NCBI GenBank assembly: GCA_958450325.1
Contig: OY288242.1
Location: 23,194,474-23,258,473, forward strand
Reading direction: 5' to 3'
Source of the DNA: Agrostemma githago
Lineage: Eukaryota; Streptophyta; Magnoliopsida; Caryophyllales; Caryophyllaceae
DNA: 64,000 nucleotides
A program made the translations under genes and the position numbers. Position 1 is the stretch's first letter. The number at the start of each line of letters is the position of its first letter. Below are positions 20,303 through 30,789 of the stretch, piece after piece. A model generated the notes under the pieces. It was not told where the DNA came from, did no database searches, and saw nothing but the letters and a program-made list of their open reading frames with translations.

Positions 20303-23300
20303 TGTAACACCCCTGATTTTTATAAATCAAATTAAATTAAAATTATGTTCGTATTTTTATTTTTACGATTTAACTCGTAATTCTTAAAATTATTATAAAA
20401 CGAGTTTATGTGTCAAGCGAATCCAAAAATCTTATTTGCCTCGAAAAGTCATTTTACTTTCATTTCGTCCTACTCATTCATTTTATTCCTATTTGAGTTC
20501 TTGTTTTGACGGTTTTAATTTCTAAGTTCATTCTCATATAAACTTGAATTTTATTTTAAACTCAAAGCTCATTGTTTTATTAAGCCTCGTCAAACATTTA
20601 TTATTTTCCCTCGAGTAATCAATTTAGGCCTTGTTGGTCGAAAACTGCTTTTTATTCTTCCCGATAACTTATTTTAAACTCGAGATACTTTTTATTTCAT
20701 CGATTTAATTATTCATTTCTCTAACCTTGAGCTTGTCTCGAATAATTATACCCATTATTTTCAACCCGGTTTAAATCCGATCTTGTGTGGGCCGACTTTT
20801 GACCCGGTAACATCTAACGTCGTTCTTAACCTAGTTGACAAATTCCATTTGTCCTGCTTGGGTGTGTCAGTTGATTACCCTTTATCTGCCTCTCTATTTT
20901 GCCTTCTTCATCAACTCCATCATAACTACCACCATCGATCTTCATTTCACGCATCAGCAATCAACACTCATATCTCGCACCACCATATCTTCTTCACTCC
21001 CTTCTCTGTTCTTCTCCGGCAAGCCCTTTCCTGCTCCGGCCTTCAACCCGCGCCCCTGCCCCTTTTTCTTCCTCTGATTGCACTGCAGGTTCCGTCGGAT
21101 TTCGTCAGGTAGTCCCCTTTTCCTTAGTTCGCTATTGCTGTCCTGTGCAGTTGTTGTCGATTACGGTTGATGCTGCAGTTGTTGCGTATTTATTGTTGTT
21201 TGCACTGGTTGTTGTCGATCGATCGCTCCCCTGTACTCCCTATCATTCCTTTTGTTTCATTCTCTTCTCCTTTTTCCTCCTTGAGTCTTCTGCGTGTGCT
21301 GTTGTTGTCGTTGTCATTCTATTGCTGCTGCCTCCTATTCCGTTTCCTTCTTTTCTTCTTACGGAGTATTTCAGTCTGTTTTAATTTGCTGTTACTTGCT
21401 GTGATTGTTCTTTGTTGCTTTTCGGTCTATCCAGTCTTCTCCATCTATCTTTTTCTTCCGATTTGATATTGATGTAGTTGTCTTGCGGGCTGGTGTTTTG
21501 ATGGCACTATTGCCTTACCGTTCTTCGTTCTTCTTGTCGTCTTGTCGCACCTGCTGTTGTCAAGTCTTCTTACTCTTGGGGCTCGTTTCGTGGCCTCGGT
21601 TTCAATGTCTCGTTGCCTCTGTTTGGTCACACTTGCTGTTGCCTGTTGTCATGTTTCGGTTGCTGCCCTGTTACCCTGTTACTGTGTTTATCGACACGAT
21701 TCTCTCCCTTCCTCTTGTGTCGGTTTGACACATCAATTCCCTTTCCGTTTGGTGTCAAATACTTATTCCTTTGTTCTTCCCCTATCCTGAGTTTGAATAT
21801 CGTTTTATTCCGACCCATTTGTATTTGTTTTTACTTCCCTCCTTGTTATTTGGGTTTATCATGTTACTCCGAATCCAACCTTGTCTCATTCTTTTAGTTT
21901 GTCAACTCGATTTTCGTACTCAAGCCTGCTTGAAGAAGTTTATCGATTCCAACTTGGAGCTTAAGAACGTGTTACAGTTGAAGGTTTGGAACTTGGACTA
22001 TTTGGACGGGCAACTGCATTGAAGTTATCGACTCGGACTTGGACTCAAGGTAACTTTAGGACGTTACTCGATATTATATCGTGTGTTGAGTAGTAGTATG
22101 TAGTAAATATTTTATCTTTGGTTTTCTCATTTTAGCTACGTACTATTTGCTAAAATATAATTTCAAATCGTGTTCCTTATAAGTATTCTATAACTTTTCG
22201 ATATTGTTTTATAAATTGTATTATTAATGATCGTTATAATATTTTGTTGATTATCGTGACACTAGTAACTAATAATATCGATTTCATAATTTTCTCATAT
22301 TTTGTTAAATTATTATTTTAAATCGAAATCGTATTTTATATAATACCCGAGATTTGTGTACTTGTTTAATAAATTAATTTTCATGTTACGACTTAAGTTA
22401 ATAAATTAGAAAATAGTCGTTTTGTTTGAAATACATTTTTGTCAAGACTATTTTCACTAAATAACTTCTTATCGTTACAATTTATTATTTTTAGTAAAGT
22501 CCGTATTGTTTATCAATAAATTTAATTGCTAAAGACAATTTGAACGGTTTATAAATCTCGTTTCATTTCTAAAACTCCTATGCTATTTATACCTTATCTA
22601 TATTTATCATTTTGTTTCTAAATCGTATATTTTCTAAAATTTATCTTTTTAACCTGATTTTCTTACGTATTTGTAAAGTACTATATTTTCACTTATTACG
22701 TTTGATTTATACCTTTGATAACGAACTTAGAAATATATTAAGTTACGATAACAACGATCTTAATAAAAAGTTTATTTGCCATAAATGTCATTTTGGTACA
22801 TTTAACTTATTTGAACACTTTACGTAATTCCATAAGTATATTTCCATTTTAAGTAAGTTTCTACAATTAGTATATTTCTATTTATAGAAATACACATTTT
22901 AGTATAAAATGTGTATTTCTTTTATTCCATATTACTTACAAAGATTATCTCATTTGAAAATCGATAATGGCTTGGTTTTGGAGTTATGGAATGAGGACCA
23001 GTGTATGGGTAGAGTAATACAGTCTAGGGTATACGTTTTGCCATCAACTATAAAGCTGGTGTGTCTATGTTGTGACGCATTGGTCGTTGAACTGAGCATG
23101 GTTTGTGTTCAGGAGTGTGTATATTTTGACCTTAAACTTAGATATCGCATCGTGTAAGTCGCCGTCGGGTTGAACTGGATTACGGTTGGTGTCCAGGAGG
23201 GGTGTACATTACTTAAGCCAGGACCTCGCTGCACGCAGTCCTGTTATAGTTGAGTTGCCTAGTTAGAGACCGAAGTCTGATTTGTTTTGACTAAGTTCTC

Positions 23301-23821
23301 GAATCTAGTTTAGTATGATCCCAGTGAAAGTCTATTCCGTTGCACTTATTGATTTCCATAACGCCATTTTGGATTTTATAATTATCGATTGGTTTTGACT
23401 TGCAAGTTGACAGTCGCTTTAAGTTTTGCTAAAAAATTATGTTACTATATTGTTTTAATTGTTTTCTATTTTACTATTTTGATGTAGTAATACTATTATT
23501 TTTCCTATGATATAATATGGCTGGGAGAACGTCCGAGTTACTCCCACTGATGTGGCTGTTATGTTTATAACATGACAGGTTTTTGCTGCTGGGTTTTGGG
23601 TGTGAGCTAGCGAGTAGCGTGGATCCTATTCTCCCTTATTTATGTTTATTGAAGGATTGTATAAACCCTTTTAAGGAATTTTCTTTTTAGCCCTTTTGTA
23701 AAAAAGTGGCCTTTGTATTGACTGACCATTCTTTTGTAACATATAGAACATCGGTGTGTTTTAATCCCAATTCTACAGTGTTTCCGCCACTGTATTGCGT
23801 TAGATTTTCTAGGGGATTACA
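20303..23821 (+). mobile_element. Solo LTR of the Tekay-like family
   Basis: 3519 bp from TGTAACACCCC to GGGGATTACA, plus orientation, flanked by TTACT on both sides (20298-20302 and 23822-23826). No internal sequence, so it formed by LTR-LTR recombination. It resembles the reverse complement of the element IV LTR. The uninterrupted target is seen in the element V LTR near 59472 (atatttactagttg). ORFs inside are pyrimidine-rich shadows, not genes. Confidence 0.92.
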
Positions 23822-24136
23822 TTACTAGTTGAGAATATTATAGAAACGTATTCAAACATTTTTAGGAAAAGGAATAACTTAAATCCAAGTTTAAAAATTT
23901 CAATCCGAAGAGAAATAGAATTCCTTGCGGAAAAATTAATTAGTTTACGAAGAAACCAAATAAATGGATCTAAAAGAATTTAAATCTTTGAAATAAAAAA
24001 TAAAAATCGTTAAACTCAAAAAAAATTAAAATAGAGCTTAGTAAAATGATGAAATATGAGGCCGCAAAGTGACAAAGTTAAGACGGAGTCCTAACGGAAA
24101 GAATAAAAATGCTTAGGAAAAATAGCGGGTGTTACA

Positions 24137-24559
24137 ACATTGACATTCTTTGAGAACTTGCTTCCTTTTGATAGAGATTTGATACTTGTTGCATCTAACT
24201 GGAAATTCTATGATTTGGAAGTAGAAGAAGCACATGCATTGATTGTGAAAATAGCCAGTGGCCATGACCATCGTGCATTTGGGAGAGGACCACAACCTAG
24301 ATATGACCCACAGGTTCCTTCGTTGTTAAGTAAGGGGGTCAATTCCTACTCTCTTAGTGATGTGTATGATGCTAGTGTTTGTCATGTTTCTCCTCCCCAT
24401 GTTAATGTGAATGTTATGCATGATATTCCATCTTCCCCACCCCTTGTGAACATAATTGATGATTATGTGTATAATTTTCAATCTCACCATGTTGACGCTG
24501 AAAATGAAGTGCATGATTTCTCATTGGGTGATTGTTTTGAGAATTTGTTAGCTTGTTGA
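24137..24559 (+). pseudogene. Gag-like polyprotein of element I, copy 3 (fragment with internal deletion)
   Basis: Resumes inside gag at the equivalent of position 2268 (TLTFFENLLPFDRDLILVAS) and runs through SLVNII-like and DFSLGDCFEN, then jumps in frame to LLAC and the stop. Compared with copy 1 about 650 bp (equivalent of 2687-3341) are missing; the break has the short shared sequence AAT. It overlaps copy 2 by about 365 bp, so copies 2 and 3 cannot be two halves of one gene. Confidence 0.82.
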
Positions 24560-25755
24560 GATTTGTTGGTACTGTGTATATATGTTTCTTTGCTTGTTTT
24601 TTGTGTGTTTTTGTTTGTCGTTTTGTGTGTAGGTAATATGTGAGCTCCAAGAAATCGACAAGAGAATTGACGGGTATGAGAATTAAGTATCAAGCATCAC
24701 TTCACTTTAGTAAGTTCTTTACCCACCCATTCTCTTTTCCCTCTCTAGTTCTTGAACATTGAGGACAATGTCCGATTTAAGTGTGGGGGAGGATTTGTTG
24801 TTGGTTGATTGGAGTATTTTGTGTCGGCTTGTGTTTTTTTAGTCGAAGTTTGTTTTTGTGCAAAAAAAAAGTAGTTTTTTTCACTCGTTTTCTTTGATTT
24901 AGTCGGTTTTCTTACTTTTAACTTTTTGTGTAAATAATGATTTTTAGACACTTGATCGTTGCAATTGTTCGTTATATATCAATCGGTCTCCTACTGTAAG
25001 TCGCTTGAGGGTGTGTGTACTTTACTTGTTCCATTTTCCACTTCCCGTGATGTGATGTGAATTTAGTTAACTTGTCTAGGTGACGGTGATCCAAGTGACT
25101 TCCTTTTTGCGATCCATTCTACTTATCATCTTTTATCAGGAAGAGAGCGGTGTTACAAATTTTGCTCGATCTTTCCACACAAATAAATGCATGTTTGTAA
25201 GCACCGAAAAAAAAACACAAAAATATAAAAAAGACAAAAATAAAGGGGAGATGAAAAAAAAACTGAAAAAGGAAAAAATTGAAAAGAAAAAACAATTGAA
25301 GAAAAAAAAGAAATTGAAAAGGAAAAAAGAAAAAAAAGTACGATTCCTCCTCGAGTTAGCTATTTTTAATCATTTTTTTCCCATTTTGGATTGTTTATTC
25401 TTGTCACTTTGGTTCATTAGGACGATCCTTGACTCTTTGAGTCGAGACGAGTTTTTCTAGTGTTAATTACGTCATGGGAGTACTCATTCTGCCTCCATCT
25501 CATACCCTTGACATAGCATGGACCGAAACCGATGGACGTATAGTGTCGATTGCAACCGTCTTAGTGTTTCATTATCCTTTTTAATACTTGAGTTGAATTT
25601 TAGAATTTTGACTTTTGATTAGAAAGCTTGTGACTTAAATTTTTCATGTAAGTAGTATGTGTCTGTTAGCTTTTCTAGTTGTCTTTCTTTACGGGTCGTT
25701 AGTTTGGTTTAGTGAGCTTACTCGAGGACGAGTAAGGGTTAAGTGTGGGGGAGTT
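24560..25755 (+). other. 3' non-coding region of element I, body 2
   Basis: Collinear with 3356-4552: AGGA hairpin and purine tract (24756-24792), A-rich tract (about 25207-25337), second hairpin (CTTACTCG-AGGA-CGAGTAAG, 25717-25736) and PPT to 25755. The 126-codon lysine-rich ORF over the A-rich tract is a composition artefact. Confidence 0.82.
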
Positions 25756-27058
25756 TGATAAGTAATATTTTAGTAGTGATTTACCCCGACTTTTACCCGT
25801 TATTTAGTCCGATTTTGTGTTATATAATTATCATATAGCTCATTATATGTCTTTAAGTGTTAATTAGAATCCGTTAGTTGTTTTAGATATACTTGTAGTA
25901 ATAATTGTTATTTTTCGAGAATTTGGTACTGCTCTGTCTCGTTTCTTTTTTGTAGGTACCATTTCAGGAATAACCGAGAAAAGATGAACGGGTCAAGACG
26001 AGTTAAAAGACAACAAAAATGAAGGTCAAGACGAATATTGGACCCGTCCAAATAAGACGAACTTCAGTCCATTCCCGGAACGATCCCCGTGGACCTGGTT
26101 CTTACCCACGATCCCCACGGAGAATAATAAGAATGACAGAAGGGGTGGAAGAAAAACAGGGCCGCACAATAGGAGGCAAGAGGATTAGGCTATTTTATAT
26201 GCTATGCCATGCTTTTTCACTATTTTGGCTTTGTTTTTCTAGAATTAATTAGGTTGTATTAGTCTAATTAGTTTGATTAATCATTTTGCACTTCATCTAT
26301 GCAACTTTCTTCTCTCATGCTCGGTATAGTCTCTCTTTTTCTTCTTTCCATTTAACTTTTTGTTCAAGTTGTTATTTATATTAAAGTTTCAATCTTCATC
26401 GTATAATTATGCTATTTTTTCTTTAATTTTAGTGGGTAGATTGATTAGAATAGTTTTAATCATGTTTGAGTAGTAATTTCTAGGGTTAGGGTTAATTCGG
26501 TTCGTCTTAATTGGGGTTTTGTCCCGAGTTAGTTTAATTGTTGATTAATCGTTATTAATATCCGTTTGAACGTTTTATCTGTATGATTCACTTGTCCTGG
26601 CCAGATCAGTTAATCAATTTAGTTGACCTGAGCTTAAGATCGGGAGGCGAGTTTAGGTTAGACTTACGTTCATTGGGGTAGGTCGACCTAGTAAGTAGCG
26701 AGAGCCCGCTAGGACCGTCCTATGGTAGATAGAGACTCGAGAGAGCCTATCTTTTGCCTGTTACTGACCTTAATCGACTATTTTATGACTCCAACAACTC
26801 CCCTGAGACTACCCTGTTAACCTTGACCCTAGTCCCTTTTATTATATTTGTTATCATTCTCATTTATCGTTAGTTTAGTTAATTAGTTTAGATATTTCAA
26901 CCCAAACCGAATTTCTACGATTAAAACTTTAACTAGACCGAGACTTTTCATTTAGCTCACCGTCCCTGTGGATTCGATACCCGACTTACCCTAGCTACTC
27001 AGTTAGTTGAGTTAGGTTCTTGTTTGATTGTGGGGATCCGCGACAAATCCCTACGTCA
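25756..27058 (+). repeat. Element I LTR, copy 3
   Basis: About 1303 bp; ends TACGTCA and is followed by the CCCGT duplication rather than a PBS, so it is the outer 3' LTR. Confidence 0.92.
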
Positions 27059-27063
27059 CCCGT
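27059..27063. repeat. Target-site duplication of element I (right copy)
   Basis: CCCGT follows the TACGTCA end of the third LTR and matches 159-163. Confidence 0.92.
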
Positions 27064-27132
27064 TCTTCTGAATTGACTGTCTGGGCCAGCATAGTCCCCA
27101 TGGCTGTCTCGGTCGTTGTTAGGTATAACGAC
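27059..27132 (-). pseudogene. Tat/Ogre-like pol, RNase H fragment (5' part)
   Basis: The minus-strand translation reads YLTTTETAMGTMLAQ followed by TVNSEER, which joins in frame to AIYYISKK at 1-163 once element I and one copy of CCCGT are removed. This is the start of the RNase H fold, with the LYLTVTDTAMG-like strand usual in this lineage. The coding stretch is cut again at 27132 by the LTR of element III. Joining across the 27-kb insert is direct evidence that 164-27058 is one insertion unit. Confidence 0.85.
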
Positions 27133-28154
27133 TGATAAGCTAGTCGTGTACCTGTAAAAATTAACCAACTACGGTCCAACTAAAAATATAGCTAGGGAAG
27201 TCGGTATCGATTTCACAGGGAGACAAATAAATCCAACTCGCAATTAAAGTCTATCTTAGTAACCAAATCGGGGGGTTTTGTTTGTTTGTTTTAACTAATC
27301 TAAAAGTAGTGAAGGGAAGAGAAAATTAAAAGAGAAGAAATAACTAAAATAAATAGGATGAATTAAGACGAATTTATATGGAGAGAAAACTAGGATTGTC
27401 GGTTCACCATGAATTTCCTACGGTCACGGTCTAGGTCACAGGTCTGTCGCAGATATTGGTCTAAGGGCTAGTGAAAAGGTCCTTCCGGTCCGCTATTCAC
27501 CCTAGAATGCTTCTAACGGCTTCCGATCTTATTAGGGCAAACTAATGTGTTGTAGCAGGTCTAACTTTTACCAGGCTTCCGATCTTAGGTTCGAGTTCAC
27601 CAATTCAATTAATCAATTACGTCGACTTAATCAATTAATCTCAATTAAGTGCTACAATTAACAACTCAGACGCAATATCGTAGACAGATCTATAAACTAA
27701 TTAGCAATGATATTCAATTCATGGATCTCCTAAATCCTAGCAAGGGAAATTAGCTACTCATGGAGAAATTTACGACAACAATAATAAAGATGATAAATAA
27801 ACTAAGCATAGTGAATAGATCTAAAGAGAAATTAAGAATAAAAGAATTAATAAGATTAAGAGAGAAAGAAAAAAGAACAAAGAGAATAAGAAAGAACAAA
27901 GAAATAATTAGATTACCGAGGTCAAAGGAGAGTAGAAAAGAATTCATAAATCTAGATCTAAATGTTTAGGGTAGAGAAAAATTTAAAGAGAAAAGTCTAA
28001 AGAAAAGTCTAAAGAGAATTAGAAGTATAAAAGAAGAGGTTGTAGAATTCTAGAATAATAGTTTCTTAAATACTAAGCTAAAACAAAAGCCCAAAAGTCT
28101 TATTAACCCTAAACATCAAATTAGGAAAGTCTCGGTCTTCATCCAGTCTCAAGA

Positions 28155-28212
28155 ATAGTCGGTCGACTATTTTGGATAGTCGGTCGACTGTTTTGGACAG
28201 TCGGTCGACTAT
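28155..28212. repeat. Cluster of three AGTCG-GT-CGACT near-palindromes in LTR III
   Basis: ATAGTCG-GT-CGACTAT at 28155-28170, then two close variants at 28176-28190 and 28198-28212, spaced about 21 bp apart. Confidence 0.8.
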
Positions 28213-28303
28213 TATTGACATGTTTCCGTTCTCAGCACTGCGCGCTCAACTTAAAACGCTTTTCATTTCTTCGTTGCTTCTTCAAATCGGGCGTGTAATA
28301 TAC

Positions 28304-28336
28304 CGTTGGAAAGCTACGAGAAATAGCTTTCCAACG
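28304..28336. repeat. Perfect hairpin in LTR III
   Basis: CGTTGGAAAGCTA, a seven-base loop and TAGCTTTCCAACG form a 13-bp perfect stem. The same block, partly decayed, is seen in the element II LTR at about 30215 and 44960. Confidence 0.85.
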
Positions 28337-28615
28337 CAACTGGAATAATCCCATTTAGAGTTGTAGAACTCAAGATATTTAGGTATTTATTTGACCTATT
28401 TAGAAACGATCATTCTCTTTTCTTATTTTGCATAATATTTCATCTTTAAGAACGATTTTCGCCTTGTTTATGCGTCTACGAGTTCATTCCCTACATAAGA
28501 TGCAACAAGATCACAAAGTATCAAATTCGGGGGAAAATAGTAGACAATGCTACTCGATATGCATAGAAATGCGTGCGTAAAAGACGTAATAATCATATAT
28601 AAATCGCACGCATCA

Positions 28616-29858
28616 AACCTCCCGAAACCGAACCCTTGCTTGTCCTCAAGCAAGCACAAAACGATGAACTCAATCCTAATGGAATGTATATCTCTCATAG
28701 CGGAGTATGCTTCAAAGTTACCCAAACCAATGCGCAACGATTAAAATTAATGTAAACAACCACATACAACAAGCTTGACCAATGACAACAATACTGAACC
28801 TTCAACCTTGCAAGATTCGTCTATGTCGGACTCTCACGGGTCGCTCATCACACAAAGGGGGTGATATTGTGAGTTTATGTAAAAATGGAAAGACGAAACA
28901 CTCACCTAAACTGCGACTTACAAGAACATGCATGCAATCTAACATGAAATTAATCTCTAATAACCGTACATACGAATTCTATTGGGTAAAGACAAGTGCC
29001 AAGGACTACATATAGTATAAAGTGAGGTTAATCGGGTAAGAAGGGGCAAAACGATATGGATATGAGGAGTTAAAAGCCAAGCTAGTATTCCCTACACCCA
29101 TCAATAATAAATATTCCGTTCTTACCAAACTCCAGTCGAAGAAATTAGGCATAGCAACAGGCGCCTTATCAAAACCGCTTCCCACTAATAACTATGAAAT
29201 TAGAGAGATCAATTCTTTTCTCATAGCAAAAACACATCCTTCTTCTAGTTTCACTTTATTTATTTTTCTTTTCTTTCCTTTCATTTTTTTCTTTTCCTTC
29301 CTTTTTTTTTCTTTTTCTTTCATTTTTCTTTCATTGATTTTTTTTCTTTTCATTTTTCTCTTTTCCTTCCTTTTTCATTCAAATAAATCTCCTTTTTTTC
29401 ATCTATTTTTTCATTCCCTTATCAATTGTCACGGTACCAAAATCAACCCGAAAAAACAATTTCGTCCAACTAATCTACTAGCTTGACTAAGGTAGGCAAG
29501 ATATGGCATGTAGTTGATAAACGGGTCAAACAGGTCAATTTGGCTATGTGAGGCTTATGGGAATTAATTAAAAGAAAGGATTTGCCATTTTCGCACATGT
29601 CAAAACCACGAGTCAAAAACGTACAGGTACCTAAGAGACGAATGTCATGCTTATGCAGTTTGATGTTACATGCCTCATAAGGAGTACTACTCTCAATCTA
29701 AATGAAACTGATCATGGATGTCATCAGTTTAAGGCTCTAATTTCTTACAAATCTTAGTAGTTTGCCAACAATGAGTCAAGTTTATTCGTTCAGTAAAATA
29801 ATCAATGACAAGAGAATGATGCATGTAATTATATACAAAAACGATAACGATGCAAGGC
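28616..29858 (-). other. Element III 3' internal region
   Basis: The minus strand shows the PPT (GGTTCGGTTTCGGGAGG, 28618-28634) next to the LTR, preceded by the hairpin CTTGCTTG-AGGA-CAAGCAAG (28635-28654). Further on lies a long A/G-rich tract (about 29240-29410, pyrimidine-rich on plus). No coding region. Element II interrupts it at 29859. Confidence 0.75.
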
Positions 29859-30332
29859 TGATAAGCGTTATTTATATACATATTGGATCCCCTTAATTGT
29901 TAGTTTTATCTCGGTTTTCGTGCTTAACTCATTAATAATGACGCAATATGCTTTGAATGTCGATACTTCCGTATTTGTGTGTATTTTGTAGATTTGGATG
30001 CATTTGGAGCTAATAAGAGCATTACGGAATCGATAATTGAAGAATTCACATCTAAGCGCGGAATCGAAGGAAGAAGATGCGGAATATACGAAGAAACAAA
30101 GACCCAAGAAGGAAAAGACACAAAACGACATGAGAGAATGAGCGCCTACACAAGGGTCAACTTCAAACGTTCATATCTTGAGTTCTACAACTTCAACTAA
30201 AGTGATTTTGGTGGCATTGGAAAGCTCTTTCTCTTAGATTTTTAACGGTATATTACACGTCCAATTTAAACAAGTAAGAAAGAAAAAATAGTTGTTTGAA
30301 GTCGAGCACGCGATGCTGTGATCTACAGCGCT

Positions 30333-30440
30333 ACTCGATCGAGTGCCCCTACTGCACTCGATCGAGTGCCACTCCGTGAACTCTCTGCCCATATTTTGGT
30401 GGGTTACTCGATAGAGTGTCATCAGGCACTCGATCGAGTG
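30333..30440. repeat. CACTCGATCGAGTG palindrome cluster, LTR II copy 1
   Basis: Four copies of ACTCGATCGAGT or the variant ACTCGATAGAGT (30333-30344, 30355-30368, 30406-30417, 30427-30440). Copy 2 of the LTR has three (45082-45167). Confidence 0.88.
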
Positions 30441-30789
30441 CACCCAAACCGGGCCTTGCGTCATTCTTGTTTCAACTTAGAATTTGAGCATGTTTTCAAG
30501 TTCAACTGCTACTCTTTAAAATCAGTTTTCCTGACTTGTGTCAGACACTTTTCATTACACACTTTCTTTTACCTTCTTTTACACACTTTTCATTATTCAG
30601 TTTTCATAGTTTTGTTTACCTACCTAGAGATCTTTACAATTTCCTTCATCATTCGGTATTGAATTTCAATTCTCTTTAAATTCATCTTTATTTATTGTTC
30701 TAGTATTATTATTTCCTTCAATTGATTGTTAATTCATCTTGATATGTTTAGATTCGATTTCTTTCTTTCTTGTCTGATTAGTTTTATTA

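Larger units (their letters stand above)
14241..24136 (-). mobile_element. Element B: truncated Tekay/Del-type chromovirus
   Basis: Minus-strand Ty3/gypsy element. Order from right to left: 5' LTR (24136-18426, interrupted by a solo LTR), PBS for initiator tRNA-Met, gag with zinc knuckle, protease, RT, RNase H, integrase. The integrase C-terminus, expected chromodomain, PPT and 3' LTR are missing; the left end at about 14278-14305 is a repair-like junction with element I gag. Classification rests on RT/RNase H/integrase motifs and the PBS. Several stops and frameshifts show it is dead. Confidence 0.88.
18426..24136 (-). repeat. Element B 5' LTR, interrupted by a solo LTR
   Basis: Plus-strand ends are TGTAATCCCC and GGGTGTTACA. 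Excluding the solo LTR and its duplication it is about 2187 bp. It aligns with the LTR of element V but lacks about 1.3 kb corresponding to 56348-57652; the join 'gggattTAGAG' shows 3-4 bp of microhomology. The right flank is ACATT (24137-24141); the matching left duplication is lost. Confidence 0.85.
164..27058 (+). mobile_element. Element I: three-LTR, two-body Athila-like gag-only retrotransposon
   Basis: Order: LTR (164-1468), body 1 (1469-4552), LTR (4553-5855), body 2 (5856-25755, swollen by later insertions), LTR (25756-27058). Each of the first two LTRs is followed by a tRNA-Asp PBS, and the last two are preceded by a PPT. One duplication, CCCGT, surrounds the whole. Each body carries a gag-like ORF but no protease, RT, RNase H or integrase, so the element is non-autonomous. 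The assignment to the Athila side rests on the tRNA-Asp PBS and the gag type. The shared middle LTR suggests unequal recombination between LTRs after insertion (inference). Confidence 0.88.
27133..28615 (-). repeat. Element III 3' LTR
   Basis: On the minus strand it begins TGATGCGTGCGATTTATA and ends GACTAGCTTATCA, about 1483 bp. It interrupts the Tat-like RNase H gene; the flanking bases ACGAC (27128-27132) are the expected duplication, whose partner is not in view. The LTR contains a 13-bp-stem hairpin (28304-28336) and three short near-palindromes (28155-28212). Confidence 0.82.

Noticed and set aside
20783..22022. Cluster of overlapping hydrophobic ORFs on both strands
   Set aside because: Inside the solo LTR. 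C/T-rich DNA gives open frames in several phases at once; no motif is conserved.
25080..25460. 126-codon lysine-rich ORF
   Set aside because: Translation of the A/G-rich tract in the 3' region of element I. The homologous segment in body 1 is not open in the same way.
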